DNA of 64,000 nucleotides, taken from assembly GCF_003719195.1 (NCBI RefSeq), contig NZ_CP024996.1:1488001-1552000 (forward strand), written 5' to 3'. The DNA is from Herbaspirillum rubrisubalbicans (lineage in GTDB: Bacteria > Pseudomonadota > Gammaproteobacteria > Burkholderiales > Burkholderiaceae_D). How positions within the stretch are numbered: position 1 is the stretch's first letter; every line of letters begins with the position of its first letter. Positions 1 to 10,201 of this stretch are shown here, piece by piece. Below the pieces are notes generated by a model. It saw nothing but the letters and a program-made list of their open reading frames with translations. It did no database searches and was not told the DNA's origin. A program made the position numbers and the translations under genes.

Positions 1-81
1 TATCGCATCCACTAAAGTGGAACTCGTTTTAACCCACGCTCGAAAGGCAGGGCACCCCCTGCAATGCGTGATGGAGGAAGC

Positions 82-2385
82 ATGATTGCGCAGGAACTCG
101 AAGTCAGTTTGCATATGGCCTTTGTCGAAGCCAGACAATCACGTCATGAATTCATTACCGTGGAGCACTTGCTGCTGGCGCTGCTGGATAATCCGTCAGC
201 GGCCGAAGTGTTGCGCGCCTGTTCGGTGAATATTGACGATTTGCGCAAGACGCTGACCAATTTCATCACCGACAATACCCCCACCGTACCTGGTACCAAC
301 GAGGTCGATACCCAGCCCACGCTGGGCTTCCAGCGCGTGATCCAGCGCGCCATCATGCACGTGCAGTCGGCCTCCAACGGCAAGAAGGAAGTCACCGGCG
401 CCAACGTGCTGGTGGCCATCTTCGGCGAGAAGGATTCGCACGCGGTCTACTACCTGCACCAGCAGGGCGTGACCCGCCTGGACGTGGTCAACTTCATCTC
501 GCACGGCGTGCGCAAGGACCAGCAGACCGATCCGCAGAAGGCCCCGGAAGGCGCAGAAGATGTGCAAGCCGAAGGCCAGCAGAAGGAAAGCCCGCTGGAC
601 CAGTTCACCCAGAACCTGAACAAGGCCGCCGCCGAAGGCAAGATCGATCCGCTGATCGGCCGCGAGTCCGAAGTCGAGCGCGTCATCCAAACGCTGTGCC
701 GCCGCCGCAAGAACAACCCGCTGCTGGTGGGCGAAGCCGGCGTGGGCAAGACCGCCATCGCCGAAGGCCTGGCCTGGCGCGTGACGCAAGGCGATGTGCC
801 GGAGATCCTGAAGAATGCCGTCGTGTATTCGCTGGACATGGGCGCGCTGCTGGCCGGTACCAAGTACCGCGGCGACTTCGAGCAGCGTCTGAAGGCCGTG
901 CTCAAGCAATTGAAGGACAGCCCCAACGGCATCCTCTTCATCGACGAAATCCACACCATCATCGGTGCGGGTTCGGCTTCGGGCGGCACGCTGGATGCGT
1001 CCAACCTGTTGAAGCCTGCGCTCTCCAGCGGTCAGTTGAAGTGCATTGGCGCCACCACCTACACCGAATTCCGTGGCGTCTTCGAGAAGGATCACGCACT
1101 GTCGCGTCGCTTCCAGAAGATCGATGTGAACGAACCGACGGTGGAACAGACCGTGCAGATCCTGCGCGGCCTGAAGTCCAAGTTCGAGGAACACCACGGT
1201 GTGAAGTATTCTGCTTCTGCGCTCACTTCGGCCGCTGAACTGGCTGCCCGCTTCATCAATGACCGTCACCTGCCCGACAAGGCCATCGACGTGATCGACG
1301 AAGCCGGTGCCGCCCAGCGCATCCTGCCCAAGTCCAAGCAGAAGAAGACCATCGGCAAGCCGGAAATCGAGGAAATCATTTCCAAGATCGCCCGCATCCC
1401 GCCGCAATCCGTCAACCAGGACGACCGCGCCAAGCTGCAGACCATCGAGCGCGACCTGAAGAACGTGGTGTTCGGCCAGGATCCGGCCATCGAAGCACTG
1501 GCCTCGGCCATCAAGATGGCCCGTGCCGGCCTGGGCAAGACCGACAAGCCGATCGGCTCCTTCCTGTTCTCCGGTCCGACCGGCGTGGGCAAGACCGAAG
1601 TGGCCAAGCAACTGGCCTTCATCCTGGGCATCGAGCTGGTGCGTTTCGACATGTCCGAGTACATGGAGCGCCATGCCGTGAGCCGCCTGATCGGCGCGCC
1701 CCCGGGCTACGTTGGTTTCGATCAGGGCGGCCTGTTGACCGAAGCCGTCAACAAGAAGCCGCACGCCGTGCTGCTGCTGGATGAAATCGAGAAGGCGCAC
1801 CCCGACATCTTCAACATCCTGTTGCAGGTGATGGACCATGGCACGCTGACCGACAACAACGGCCGCAAGACCGACTTCCGCAACGTGATCATCATCATGA
1901 CCACCAATGCGGGCGCCGAGAGCTTGCAGAAGCGCACCATCGGCTTCACCGAGAAGAAGGAAGCCGGCGACGAAATGGCGGACATCAAGCGCATGTTCAC
2001 CCCGGAGTTCCGCAACCGTCTGGATGCCATCATCAGCTTCCGCCCGCTGGACGAGGAAATCATCCTGCGCGTGGTCGACAAGTTCTTGATGCAGCTGGAA
2101 GAGCAACTGCACGAGAAGAAGGTGGAAGCCGTCTTCTCCGACAGTCTGCGCAAGTTCCTGGGCAAGAAGGGCTTCGATCCGTTGATGGGGGCACGCCCGA
2201 TGTCGCGCCTGATCCAGGATCTGATCCGCAAGGCGCTGGCCGACGAACTGCTGTTCGGCAAGCTGGTCAGCGGCGGCCGCGTGACGGTGGAGATGGACGA
2301 CAAGGATCAGATCAAGCTGGACTTCCCCGAGGGCGACGATTCGTCCCCGCCGGAAGAGCCGCAAGAGAAGCTCGAAGTCGAATAA
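82..2385 (+). CDS. clpA: ATP-dependent Clp protease ATP-binding subunit ClpA
   Basis: Hexameric AAA+ unfoldase that feeds substrates to ClpP in the cytosol and normally works with the adaptor ClpS. The protein has the double Clp-N repeat at the N-terminus, a first AAA module with Walker [10 protein letters not shown] and Walker [10 protein letters not shown], and a second module with GPTGVGKTE and [10 protein letters not shown], then the D2-small domain. At 767 aa it has the usual ClpA length (not ClpB, as the long middle coiled coil is missing). The IGF/IGL-type ClpP-binding loop is present as [11 protein letters not shown] chose the ATG at 82 over an in-frame ATG at 64 because GGAGG lies at 73-77. 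clpS is expected just upstream but is outside the window; bases 1-81 hold no recognisable gene. Confidence 0.97.
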   Translation: MIAQELEVSLHMAFVEARQSRHEFITVEHLLLALLDNPSAAEVLRACSVNIDDLRKTLTNFITDNTPTVPGTNEVDTQPTLGFQRVIQRAIMHVQSASNGKKEVTGANVLVAIFGEKDSHAVYYLHQQGVTRLDVVNFISHGVRKDQQTDPQKAPEGAEDVQAEGQQKESPLDQFTQNLNKAAAEGKIDPLIGRESEVERVIQTLCRRRKNNPLLVGEAGVGKTAIAEGLAWRVTQGDVPEILKNAVVYSLDMGALLAGTKYRGDFEQRLKAVLKQLKDSPNGILFIDEIHTIIGAGSASGGTLDASNLLKPALSSGQLKCIGATTYTEFRGVFEKDHALSRRFQKIDVNEPTVEQTVQILRGLKSKFEEHHGVKYSASALTSAAELAARFINDRHLPDKAIDVIDEAGAAQRILPKSKQKKTIGKPEIEEIISKIARIPPQSVNQDDRAKLQTIERDLKNVVFGQDPAIEALASAIKMARAGLGKTDKPIGSFLFSGPTGVGKTEVAKQLAFILGIELVRFDMSEYMERHAVSRLIGAPPGYVGFDQGGLLTEAVNKKPHAVLLLDEIEKAHPDIFNILLQVMDHGTLTDNNGRKTDFRNVIIIMTTNAGAESLQKRTIGFTEKKEAGDEMADIKRMFTPEFRNRLDAIISFRPLDEEIILRVVDKFLMQLEEQLHEKKVEAVFSDSLRKFLGKKGFDPLMGARPMSRLIQDLIRKALADELLFGKLVSGGRVTVEMDDKDQIKLDFPEGDDSSPPEEPQEKLEVE

Positions 2386-2407
2386 GCCGCATCAGCCAGA
2401 CCAACAA

Positions 2408-2441
2408 GGCCACGCCGGGAAACCGGCGTGGCCTTTTGTTT
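2408..2441 (+). terminator. Rho-independent terminator of clpA
   Basis: An 11-bp GC-rich stem (2408-2418 with 2423-2433) is closed by a GAAA tetraloop and followed by TTTTGTTTT. It lies 22 bp after the clpA stop. Confidence 0.9.
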
Positions 2442-2470
2442 TGCAAATTGCTTCACCCTCAATCAGCAAA

Positions 2471-2505
2471 CAAAAACGGCGCGGTCTTGAACTGCACCGC
2501 GCCGT
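2471..2505 (-). terminator. Terminator of the minus-strand M48-like gene
   Basis: Inverted repeat ACGGCGCGGT (2476-2485) and ACCGCGCCGT (2496-2505); on the minus strand the stem is followed by TTTTTG. It ends the dut/M48-like transcript that converges with clpA. Confidence 0.8.
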
Positions 2506-2535
2506 CTTCACGTCAATTGCTTCATCTCACCGCAT

Positions 2536-3627
2536 TTACGGCACCAGCGGCTTGCCCGCCTCCTGCTTGGCCTTCACGATCTGCGTCACCTTCTCGATCA
2601 TCGCCAGGCGATAAGCGGTGGAGGGATGCAGTGCCGTATAGCCATTGGGCACGCTGGCCGGATACTGGTCCGCCAGGCGCTTCCAGAAGGCCGGTACGTT
2701 GTCGATGTTGTAGCCGGCGCGCGCCAGCAGGTACAGCGAGAGCGTATCGGCAGCCGCATCCAGATCCTGCGGATAGACGCGGATACCCGCTGTACCTGCG
2801 GTGGTGGTCGGGTCCGGATGCGGCAGCAGCAGGTTGTCGATCACTTCGGCAATCGTCGAAACCATGCGCTGGCGGATGGCGTGACCGAGGATGTTGTGCG
2901 CCATGTCCTTGGCGATCAGGTAGGCCAGTTCATCATCGGACTGGGTGAACTTGAGCATCCCGCGGGTAATGAGCACGCGGCGGCCATCGGCATAGGTGTT
3001 GACGTTGTCGGCATTGCCCAGCTCGATGCTGAAGGCGCAGGCATAGGTCAGCGGTACGTTGACCACGCTGTTCTGGCCGTTACGCTGTATGCCCAGGGCA
3101 ATCGGCGCCTTCTTGACCACCAGCGGACTTAACAGTACCGCCGCCTGGCGTTCGGCATCGGTGCCTTGCGGCATGGGCTTGCCGGCCACCGAGATCAGCA
3201 CGTCGCCGCGCTGGATACCGGCTTGCTCGGCGCCACTGCCAGGCAGTACGCCCGTGACCTGCAGGCGATCGTCATAGCCCAGGCTGCGCGCCGTGTCGGC
3301 GAATTCGATGGGGAAGGAATACTTGTTCTTTGCCGTGAACCCCAGAAGGTTGCGGGCATTGCCGCGGCAGAGCTGGGCATTGTTGGTCAATAGCGGCGCG
3401 GCCACGCGGTAGAGGCGGTCCTGTTGATTGATCAGTTCGCGCAATTGCTGCTGCTGGGGATTGTCGACCACCGGGCGCGGAGCCGGGGCGGTCACGGTGA
3501 CCGGTTTGCTCGGAGTGGCCGGCGCCGGGCCGGGTTCCTGCGTGGCGCAGGCGGCCAGGATGGCCAGTGGTGCCAGGGTGGCGAGAGTCTTCAGTTTCTG
3601 CCACGCGGGCAGGGGGGATACGGTCAT
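2536..3627 (-). CDS. Lipoprotein with PDZ domain and degenerate M48 metallopeptidase domain
   Basis: Probable outer-membrane or periplasmic lipoprotein: the first 28 residues form a signal peptide with lipobox LAAC. A Pro-rich linker and a helix follow, then a PDZ domain (about residues 115-195, GSGAEQAGIQRGDVL) and a C-terminal region that aligns with M48 peptidases. The metal-binding helix that should read HExxH reads KDMAH (within AKDMAHNILGH), and the downstream glutamate ligand of the ExxAD motif is Asp (DAAAD). Two of the zinc ligands and the catalytic glutamate are therefore altered, so proteolysis is doubtful. The start at 3627 has GGAG six bases upstream; an alternative ATG at 3639 overlaps the dut stop as TGATG, so the gene is probably co-transcribed with dut. 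Confidence 0.8.
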   Translation of the reverse strand: MTVSPLPAWQKLKTLATLAPLAILAACATQEPGPAPATPSKPVTVTAPAPRPVVDNPQQQQLRELINQQDRLYRVAAPLLTNNAQLCRGNARNLLGFTAKNKYSFPIEFADTARSLGYDDRLQVTGVLPGSGAEQAGIQRGDVLISVAGKPMPQGTDAERQAAVLLSPLVVKKAPIALGIQRNGQNSVVNVPLTYACAFSIELGNADNVNTYADGRRVLITRGMLKFTQSDDELAYLIAKDMAHNILGHAIRQRMVSTIAEVIDNLLLPHPDPTTTAGTAGIRVYPQDLDAAADTLSLYLLARAGYNIDNVPAFWKRLADQYPASVPNGYTALHPSTAYRLAMIEKVTQIVKAKQEAGKPLVP

Positions 3628-3638
3628 GCGGTTCTCCA

Positions 3639-4088
3639 TCAGTGTTTGCCTGTGCTACCGAAACCACCGGCGCCGCGTTCGCTGCTATCGAATTCTTCCA
3701 CAACATTGAAGCCGACTTGCAGGACCGGCACGATGACCAGCTGCGCCAGACGTTCCATGGGATTTAGGACAAACTCGGTACTGCCGCGGTTCCATGTCGA
3801 GATCATCAACTGACCCTGGTAGTCCGAATCGATCAAGCCCACCAGGTTGCCCAGTACGATGCCATGCTTGTGGCCCATGCCGCTGCGCGGCAAGATCACC
3901 GCCGCGTAGTTGGGATCGGCCAGGTGGATGGCCAGGCCCGTCGGGACCAGGTGGGTGGCACCCGGCGCCAGCGTGAGCGGGGCATCGATGCAGGCCCGCA
4001 GGTCCAGGCCGGCGCTGCCGGGGGTGGCATACGCCGGCAGCTGGTCTTTCATGCGGGGGTCGAGGATCTTGATGTCGATGGTCTTCAT
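3639..4088 (-). CDS. dut: Deoxyuridine 5'-triphosphate nucleotidohydrolase
   Basis: Hydrolyses dUTP to dUMP and pyrophosphate, limiting uracil in DNA and supplying thymidylate synthesis. All five trimeric dUTPase motifs are visible: [40 protein letters not shown] and the C-terminal [10 protein letters not shown] lid. Length is 149 aa, typical. The start is ATG at 4088 (MKTIDIKIL); the frame stays open further upstream only through a T-rich low-complexity stretch, which I do not count as coding. It sits directly downstream of coaBC, an arrangement common in proteobacteria. Confidence 0.97.
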   Translation of the reverse strand: MKTIDIKILDPRMKDQLPAYATPGSAGLDLRACIDAPLTLAPGATHLVPTGLAIHLADPNYAAVILPRSGMGHKHGIVLGNLVGLIDSDYQGQLMISTWNRGSTEFVLNPMERLAQLVIVPVLQVGFNVVEEFDSSERGAGGFGSTGKH

Positions 4089-4100
4089 GGATGCGTAGTC

Positions 4101-4138
4101 GAGTACAAAAGAGACAAATGAAACGAAAGAGTACAAAA
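4101..4138. repeat. Direct repeat in an A-rich spacer between coaBC and dut
   Basis: GAGTACAAAA occurs at 4101-4110 and 4129-4138 inside a strongly A-rich (plus) / T-rich (minus) spacer just upstream of the dut start. The minus-strand RNA would be U-rich here. No function can be assigned. Confidence 0.5.
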
Positions 4139-4151
4139 AACTAAAGGCGAC

Positions 4152-4180
4152 AAAAGACACGGCCCGCAAGACGCGGGCCG
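4152..4180 (-). terminator. Possible terminator after coaBC
   Basis: An 8-bp stem CGGCCCGC/GCGGGCCG (4160-4167 with 4173-4180) lies 6 bp after the coaBC stop; on the minus strand it is followed by TGTCTTTTGTC. The T-tract is imperfect, so it may be leaky. Confidence 0.5.
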
Positions 4181-4186
4181 CGTGGC

Positions 4187-5383
4187 TCAGGCACTCATGC
4201 GGCGCGCAATCTCGCGCACCAGCTGGCGTGCCAGGGTTTGCTTGTCGGCTTGCGGCAGGGCGCTGTGGCCCTGGTCGTCGAACAGCATCAGGGCGTTATC
4301 ATCGCGGCCGAAGGTCTGGTGGCCGATATTGCCCACCAGCAGTGGAATATTCTTCCTGATCCGCTTGGCCGCACCGTATTGCTCCAGGTTTTCCGATTCC
4401 GCTGCAAAGCCCACGCAATACGGACGTTGGGGCAGGGCGGCGACCGCGGCCAGGATGTCGGGGTTCTGGACGAACTCCAGGTGCGGCGTGTCCTGTTGGT
4501 CCTGTTTCTTCAGTTTCTGCGCGCTGGCATTGGCCACCCGCCAGTCAGCGACGGCCGCGACGGCCACGAACAGGTCTTTTTCCTTCACATGGGCCATTAC
4601 CGCCTCATACATCTGCTGCGCCGTCTGCACGTCCACCCGGTGCACGCCGTAGGGCGTCTCCAGTGCCGTCGGGCCGGACACCAGGGTCACCTCGGCGCCC
4701 GCCTCACGGGCGGCACGGGCAATCGCATAGCCCATCTTGCCGGAGGATAGATTGGTGATGCCGCGTACCGGATCGATGGGCTCGAAGGTCGGCCCGGCGG
4801 TCAGCAGCACACGACGGCCCGCCAGTAGCTTGGGCTGGAAGGCGGCGATGATGTCTTCCAGCAGTTGCGCCGGCTCCAGCATCCGGCCTTCGCCGACTTC
4901 ACCGCAGGCCTGGGCACCGGCATCCGGGCCCAGCAGCACGATGCCGTCTTCCTGGATCTGGCGCACGTTGCGCTGGGTGGCCGGGTTCTGCCACATCTCC
5001 ACGTTCATGGCCGGCGCCACCAGCAGCGGCACGCGTGCCGGACGGGCCACGCACAGCGTCGAGAGCAGGTCGTCACACACCCCGTGGGCCAGCTTGGCGA
5101 TGAAGTCGGTGGAACAGGGCACGATCACTACCGCATCGGCATCGCGGGTGAGATTGATGTGCGGCATGTTGTTGTCCATGCGCGCGTCCCATTGGTCGGT
5201 GTAGACCGGGTTGCCGGTCAACGCCTGCATGGTCACCGCCGTCATGAAGTGGGTCGCACCCTCGGTCATCACCACGTGCACCGAGGCGCCGGCGCGGCCC
5301 AGTTCGCGCGCCAGCATGGCAGCCTTGTAGCAGGCCACGCCGCCGGTCAGTCCCAGTACGATTTTCTTGCCAGCCAGATCCAT
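4187..5383 (-). CDS. coaBC: Bifunctional phosphopantothenoylcysteine decarboxylase / phosphopantothenate-cysteine ligase
   Basis: Makes 4'-phosphopantetheine from 4'-phosphopantothenate, cysteine and CTP in coenzyme A synthesis. The N-terminal FMN-dependent CoaC half has the flavin-binding start [15 protein letters not shown], the HFMTAVT region and the PAMN motif (APAMNVEMW). The CoaB half begins near residue 190 ([18 protein letters not shown]) and has the [14 protein letters not shown] nucleotide-binding segment. Start ATG at 5383 (MDLAGKK) follows GGGAG with good spacing. Length 398 aa is normal. It lies between lspA and dut on the same strand. Confidence 0.96.
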   Translation of the reverse strand: MDLAGKKIVLGLTGGVACYKAAMLARELGRAGASVHVVMTEGATHFMTAVTMQALTGNPVYTDQWDARMDNNMPHINLTRDADAVVIVPCSTDFIAKLAHGVCDDLLSTLCVARPARVPLLVAPAMNVEMWQNPATQRNVRQIQEDGIVLLGPDAGAQACGEVGEGRMLEPAQLLEDIIAAFQPKLLAGRRVLLTAGPTFEPIDPVRGITNLSSGKMGYAIARAAREAGAEVTLVSGPTALETPYGVHRVDVQTAQQMYEAVMAHVKEKDLFVAVAAVADWRVANASAQKLKKQDQQDTPHLEFVQNPDILAAVAALPQRPYCVGFAAESENLEQYGAAKRIRKNIPLLVGNIGHQTFGRDDNALMLFDDQGHSALPQADKQTLARQLVREIARRMSA

Positions 5384-5430
5384 GTCTTGCTCCCGGAATG
5401 CGGCGCGCCGCAGGCGTGTTCGGTGTTGCC

Positions 5431-5946
5431 CTACTTCTTCGATACCCGGCGCAGTTCGTCCACGACGAACAATACCGCACCCAGGCAAATCGCACTATCG
5501 GCCAGGTTGAAGGCCGGCCAGTGCCAGTTGCCCACATACACGTCCAGGAAGTCGATCACGTGACCATAGACCACGCGGTCGATCACGTTGCCAATCGCAC
5601 CGCCCAGGATCAGCGCCAGCGCCCAGCAGAACATGCGCTGGCCCGGATGCCTGCGTAGCAGGTGGATGATGAAGATGGCGGCGCCGATGCCGATGGCAGT
5701 GAACAGATAACGCTGCCAGCCACCGCTGGCGGCCAGGAAGCTGAACGCCGCCCCCTTGTTGTAGACCAGCACCAGGTTGAAGAAACCGGTGATGGGCAGC
5801 GACTCGCCATAGTGGAACAGTTTCAGGATGGTGATCTTGGAGAGCTGGTCCAGCAGCAGCACGATGGTGGCGATGCCCAGCCAGGGCAGCAGCCCTTGCG
5901 TGGAGGACGAAGAACCGGAAGAGGAGGAGCGCTTTTTGGTTGCCAT
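5431..5946 (-). CDS. lspA: Lipoprotein signal peptidase II
   Basis: Inner-membrane aspartyl protease that removes signal peptides from prolipoproteins after diacylglyceryl transfer. Four hydrophobic segments are visible, and the two catalytic aspartates lie in [12 protein letters not shown] and FNLADSAI. The N-terminus has a Ser-rich, basic extension ([12 protein letters not shown]) before the first membrane helix; total length 171 aa is close to family size. It follows ileS, the classic ribF-ileS-lspA order seen in many proteobacteria. No clear Shine-Dalgarno motif precedes the ATG; a long hairpin lies in the spacer instead. Confidence 0.96.
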   Translation of the reverse strand: MATKKRSSSSGSSSSTQGLLPWLGIATIVLLLDQLSKITILKLFHYGESLPITGFFNLVLVYNKGAAFSFLAASGGWQRYLFTAIGIGAAIFIIHLLRRHPGQRMFCWALALILGGAIGNVIDRVVYGHVIDFLDVYVGNWHWPAFNLADSAICLGAVLFVVDELRRVSKK

Positions 5947-5966
5947 GGATGTTCTTGTTGGAGTGG

Positions 5967-5998
5967 GCTGCCCGCTGCAGAACAGCGCAGCGGGCAGC
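5967..5998 (-). repeat. Strong hairpin between ileS and lspA without T-tract
   Basis: A 12-bp perfect inverted repeat, GCTGCCCGCTGC (5967-5978) and GCAGCGGGCAGC (5987-5998), with an 8-base loop. No run of T follows on either strand, so it is more likely an RNA-processing or stability element inside the operon than a full terminator. Confidence 0.6.
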
Positions 5999-6021
5999 TT
6001 GCAAGGCCGTCTTTGCCCGGA

Positions 6022-8916
6022 TCAGGCGAATTGACGTGGTTCGCCCTGGCCGAACAGATTGCTGTAGCAGCGGCCGCACAGGCCAGGATGGTCGGCATGA
6101 GACCCGACATCGGCGCGATAGTGCCAGCAGCGTTCACATTTCTGGTGCGTCGAGGGGGTGACCACCACGGCTTCCTCTTCCGCCGTGGCCACTGGCGTAA
6201 CACGCGCAGCCGAGGTGATGAGCACGAACTTCAGATCGTCGCCCAGGCTCTCCAGCAGGGCCGCCTTCTCGCCCGACACCTTCAGTTCCACCTCGGCCTG
6301 CAGGGAAGAACCGATGCTGCCGGCAATACGCACTTCTTCCAGTTGCTTGGTCACCGCTGCGCGCACTTCATGCAGCACCGCGAACTTGGACAGCAGGGCA
6401 TCCGCGTCAGCCACTTCCGGCAGGGTGTAATAGACCTGCGAGAAGATGGTTTCGCCGCTGGCCTCATAGGCTTCCTTGCTGGCGAAGTAGCGCCAGGCTT
6501 CTTCGGCGGTGAAGGACAGGATCGGTGCCATCAGGCGCAGCAGCGACTGCGTGATGTGCCACACGGCGCTCTGGGCCGAGCGGCGTGCCGCCGACTCCAC
6601 GCCGCTGGTGTAGAGGCGGTCCTTGAGGATGTCCAGGTAGAAGCCGCCCAGGTCTTCCGAGCAGTACATCTGCAGCTTGGCCACCACCGGGTGGAATTCA
6701 TAGGTCTCGAAGTGCGCCAGCACCTCCGCTTGCAGGCGCGCCATGTTGGCGATCGCATAGCGGTCGATTTCCAGCATCTCGGCCACCGGCACGGCATGTT
6801 GCGTCGGGTCGAAGTCGGACGTGTTGGCCAGCAGGAAGCGCAGGGTGTTGCGGATGCGGCGGTAGGCTTCCACCACGCGCTTCAAGATTTCATCCGAGAT
6901 CGACAGCTCGCCCGAATAGTCGGTCGAGGCCACCCACAGGCGCAGGATTTCTGCACCCAGCGAATCCGAGACCTTTTGCGGGGCCACCACGTTGCCCTTG
7001 GACTTGGACATCTTCTTGCCCTCGCCATCGACCACGAAGCCGTGCGTGAGCAGGGCCTTGTAGGGCGCGCGGCCATTCAACATGGAGGAGGTCAAGAGCG
7101 ACGAGTGGAACCAGCCACGGTGCTGGTCCGAACCTTCCAGGTAGAGGTCGGCCGGGAATTGCGACTGCTGTGCGTGCGAGCCGCGCAGCACGGTCTGGTG
7201 GGTGGTGCCGGAATCGAACCAGACGTCCAGCGTGTCGCGGTTCTTGACGTAGTGCTCGGCGTCCGCGCCCAGCAATTCCTTGGGGTCCAGTGCCTGCCAG
7301 GCTTCGATGCCGCTCTTCTCGATGCGCTGGGCGACCTGTTCGATCAGCTCCGGCGTGCGCGGGTGCAATTCACCCGTTTCCTTGTGCACGAAGAAGGCCA
7401 TCGGCACGCCCCACTGGCGCTGGCGCGACAGCGTCCAGTCTGGACGGTTGGCGATCATGCCGTGCAGGCGCGCCTTGCCCCAGCCGGGGAAGAAGGCGGT
7501 GTCCTCGATGCCTTGCAGCGCAGTCTGGCGCAGGCTGGGGCCGCCATCCTTGGGCGTGTTGTCCATGCTGGCGAACCATTGCGAGGTAGCGCGATAGATG
7601 ATCGGGCTCTTGTGGCGCCAGCAGTGCATGTAGCTGTGGCTGAACATGACCAGCTTGAACAGCGAACCCATTTCGGCGAGCTTGTCACAGATGGGCTTGG
7701 AGGCTTCCCAGATGGTGAGTCCGGCAAACAGCGGCAGCCAGGAGGCATAGCGGCCATCGCCCATGACCGGGTTGAGGATGTCGTCATCCTTCATCCCGTG
7801 CGCCTTGCAGGAGATGAAGTCTTCGATACCGTAGGCTGGCGACGAGTGCACGATGCCGGTGCCGCTGTCGGCGGTCACATACTCGCCCAGGAATACCGGC
7901 GAGAGACGGTCATAACCGGCATCGGCCTTGGCCAGCGGATGGTGGAAGCGGATCAGCGAGAGCTTCTCGCCGGTGGTGGTGGCGATGACCTTGCCTTCCA
8001 GGCCGAAGCGTTCCAGGCAGGAGGCCACCAGATCCTTGGCCAGGATCAGCAGGGTGGCTTCGCCATTGCGGGTGGTCTCGACCAGCGCGTAGTCGAATTC
8101 GGGATGCACGTTCAGCGCCTGGTTGGCCGGGATGGTCCAGGGCGTGGTGGTCCAGATGACGATGTAGCCGTTGCGGGTCGGCAGCTCGGTCAGGCCGAAG
8201 GCGGTGGCGACCTTGTCATGTTCGGCGAAGGGGAAGCCGACGTCGATGGCCGGGTCGCGCTTGTCCTGATATTCGACCTCGGCTTCGGCCAGCGCCGAGC
8301 CGCAGTCGAAGCACCAGTTCACGGGCTTTAAACCGCGATAGACGTAGCCCTTCTCCAGGATCTTGCCGAGGGCGCGCAGCTCATCGGCTTCGTTGGAGAA
8401 GTTCATGGTCTTGTAGGGGTTGTCCCACTCACCCAGCACGCCCAGGCGGATGAAGTCGGCCTTCTGGCGTTCGATCTGTTCGCCCGCATAGGTGCGTGCC
8501 TTGGCCTGCACCTCGGCCACCGGCAGGTTCTTGCCGAACTGTTTTTCGATCTGGATCTCGATGGGCATCCCGTGGCAATCCCAGCCCGGCACGTATTGGG
8601 CGTCGAAGCCGGCCATGTTGCGCGCCTTGACGATGGTGTCCTTCAAGATCTTGTTGACGGCGTGGCCGATGTGGATGTCACCGTTGGCATACGGCGGACC
8701 ATCATGCAGGATGAACTTGGGGCGACCGGCCGAGGCCTTGCGGATGCGCTGGTAGACCTTCTTTTCCTGCCATTCCTTGACCCATTGCGGCTCGCGCTTG
8801 GCGAGGTCGCCGCGCATGGGGAAGGCGGTCTCGGTCATGTTGACCGGGTACTTGGAAGGGGCCTTGCCGGCTTTTTCCGGTTTGCCTGGCTTGGCGGAGG
8901 ATTCGTTGTTGGACAT
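6022..8916 (-). CDS. ileS: Isoleucyl-tRNA synthetase
   Basis: Class I aminoacyl-tRNA synthetase that charges tRNA-Ile and edits misactivated valine. The HIGH signature is at residues 82-85 (ANGDIHIGH), the KMSKS loop reads [10 protein letters not shown], and the editing CP1 domain lies between them ([11 protein letters not shown]). The C-terminus has the zinc-binding CERCW...CGRC cysteines typical of the bacterial type. Length 964 aa. It is the middle gene of ribF-ileS-lspA. Confidence 0.98.
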   Translation of the reverse strand: MSNNESSAKPGKPEKAGKAPSKYPVNMTETAFPMRGDLAKREPQWVKEWQEKKVYQRIRKASAGRPKFILHDGPPYANGDIHIGHAVNKILKDTIVKARNMAGFDAQYVPGWDCHGMPIEIQIEKQFGKNLPVAEVQAKARTYAGEQIERQKADFIRLGVLGEWDNPYKTMNFSNEADELRALGKILEKGYVYRGLKPVNWCFDCGSALAEAEVEYQDKRDPAIDVGFPFAEHDKVATAFGLTELPTRNGYIVIWTTTPWTIPANQALNVHPEFDYALVETTRNGEATLLILAKDLVASCLERFGLEGKVIATTTGEKLSLIRFHHPLAKADAGYDRLSPVFLGEYVTADSGTGIVHSSPAYGIEDFISCKAHGMKDDDILNPVMGDGRYASWLPLFAGLTIWEASKPICDKLAEMGSLFKLVMFSHSYMHCWRHKSPIIYRATSQWFASMDNTPKDGGPSLRQTALQGIEDTAFFPGWGKARLHGMIANRPDWTLSRQRQWGVPMAFFVHKETGELHPRTPELIEQVAQRIEKSGIEAWQALDPKELLGADAEHYVKNRDTLDVWFDSGTTHQTVLRGSHAQQSQFPADLYLEGSDQHRGWFHSSLLTSSMLNGRAPYKALLTHGFVVDGEGKKMSKSKGNVVAPQKVSDSLGAEILRLWVASTDYSGELSISDEILKRVVEAYRRIRNTLRFLLANTSDFDPTQHAVPVAEMLEIDRYAIANMARLQAEVLAHFETYEFHPVVAKLQMYCSEDLGGFYLDILKDRLYTSGVESAARRSAQSAVWHITQSLLRLMAPILSFTAEEAWRYFASKEAYEASGETIFSQVYYTLPEVADADALLSKFAVLHEVRAAVTKQLEEVRIAGSIGSSLQAEVELKVSGEKAALLESLGDDLKFVLITSAARVTPVATAEEEAVVVTPSTHQKCERCWHYRADVGSHADHPGLCGRCYSNLFGQGEPRQFA

Positions 8917-8991
8917 GACAAGACTTTCGTTGAATGCAGGTTGATTCAGGAGCCGCGCGCGGCAAGATGCACGCTGGCGAAATGCAGGAAG

Positions 8992-9034
8992 GGGCGGCTG
9001 GACGGCTGCGGGAGCGGGGCTCCGGCAGCCGCCC
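8992..9034 (-). repeat. Hairpin between ribF and ileS
   Basis: GGGCGGCTG (8992-9000) pairs with CAGCCGCCC (9026-9034) over a GC-rich loop that can itself fold. There is no T-tract. It lies within the 123-bp ribF-ileS spacer and may modulate read-through or message stability. Confidence 0.45.
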
Positions 9035-9039
9035 AGCGT

Positions 9040-10017
9040 TCAAATTCGGTCGGTGGCCGAGACCGCGAAGCCGGCGTTTTCGCGGAACCAGGCGCGAGCA
9101 TGGTCGACATCGCGTGCGATGGCGGTGGTCAGCGTGGGCAGATCGACGTACTTTTCTTCATCGCGCAGCTTCTTGAGGAATTCCACCCGCACCAGCTTGC
9201 CGTAGCAGTCGCCCTGGAAATCCAGCAGATGGGTTTCCAGCAGCACGCGGCCGCTGTCGTTCACCGTCGGGCGCACCCCCAGGCTGGCCACGGCCGGCAG
9301 AGGATGGTCGGCCAACCCATGCACCTGCACCACGAAGATGCCCGACAAGGCCGGGCGCTTGTGGCCTACGCGCATGTTCAGGGTGGGGAAGCCGATGGTG
9401 CGGCCCAGCTTCTTGCCGTGCACCACGCGCCCGCTGATGACATAGGGATGGCCCAGCAACTGGCGCGACAGCTCGAAATCGGCCGCTGCCAGCGCCTCGC
9501 GCACGGCCGATGACGAAATGCGCACGCCGGCATTGGTCACCGTGGGCAGTGCATGAACCGCGAAACCGTAGTGTTGGCCGGCCTCGACCAGGGTGGCCAG
9601 GGTGCCGGCGCGGCGCGCACCGAAGCAGAAGTCGTCACCCACCATCAGCCAGCGCACGTGCAGGCCCTGGACCAGGATCTTCTCGATGAAGTCCTGCGGG
9701 GAGAGGGCGGCGAAGTGGCTGCCGAAGTGCTCCACCACCACGCGGTCGATACCGGAGTTGGCCAGTGCTTCGAGCTTGTCGCGCAGGTTGGCGATGCGCG
9801 CCGGGGCGCGTTCGGGAGTACCGGCCAGTTGGGCGAAGAATTCTCGCGGATGCGGTTCGAAGGTCATCACCGCCGCGTCCAGCCCCAGTGTGCCGGCGGC
9901 CTCGCGCACGCGCGCCAGCAAGGCCTGGTGGCCCAGATGCACGCCGTCGAAATTGCCGATGGTCAGCGCGCACGGGGCGCGCGATTCGGCTGTAGGAAGT
10001 CCGCGAAATACCTTCAT
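9040..10017 (-). CDS. ribF: Bifunctional riboflavin kinase / FAD synthetase
   Basis: Converts riboflavin to FMN and FMN to FAD. The N-terminal FAD synthetase half shows the nucleotidyltransferase motif GNFDGVHLGHQ and the VGDDFCFG segment; the C-terminal riboflavin kinase half shows GRTIGFPTLNM, and NDSGRVLLETHLLDF carries the conserved N and E. Length 325 aa is usual. It is the first gene of the ribF-ileS-lspA group. Confidence 0.96.
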   Translation of the reverse strand: MKVFRGLPTAESRAPCALTIGNFDGVHLGHQALLARVREAAGTLGLDAAVMTFEPHPREFFAQLAGTPERAPARIANLRDKLEALANSGIDRVVVEHFGSHFAALSPQDFIEKILVQGLHVRWLMVGDDFCFGARRAGTLATLVEAGQHYGFAVHALPTVTNAGVRISSSAVREALAAADFELSRQLLGHPYVISGRVVHGKKLGRTIGFPTLNMRVGHKRPALSGIFVVQVHGLADHPLPAVASLGVRPTVNDSGRVLLETHLLDFQGDCYGKLVRVEFLKKLRDEEKYVDLPTLTTAIARDVDHARAWFRENAGFAVSATDRI

Positions 10018-10054
10018 TGAGCCGCTGGAAAGATGCGCTGTTGCAAAAGCCTTC

Positions 10055-10083
10055 CATTATAAATGGTTTCGGAGGCTTTCCTT
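10055..10083 (-). promoter_or_regulatory. Candidate promoter for ribF-ileS-lspA
   Basis: A perfect TATAAT (minus strand, 10055-10060) lies 38 bp upstream of the ribF ATG inside a small palindrome. No good -35 hexamer stands at the right distance, so this is a moderate call. Confidence 0.45.
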
Positions 10084-10201
10084 GATTTGGTGGCAGGATC
10101 GCGGCGATCAAGGCGCTGGACGCGGATATCCAGCGCAGTTTTTCACATTTCCAGAGGGAAATGTTGGCAATCCTTCATATGAAGGATTCTTCCAGGCAGC
10201 T

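Noticed and set aside
4089..4169. In-frame N-terminal extension of dut rich in Phe, Ser and Val
   Set aside because: It arises from a T-rich spacer, has only a GTG start without ribosome-binding site, and dUTPases begin at MKTIDIK.
5662..8331. Very long open frame on the plus strand opposite ileS (889 codons)
   Set aside because: A shadow of high-GC third-position bias on the antisense strand; no family resemblance, while ileS is certain.
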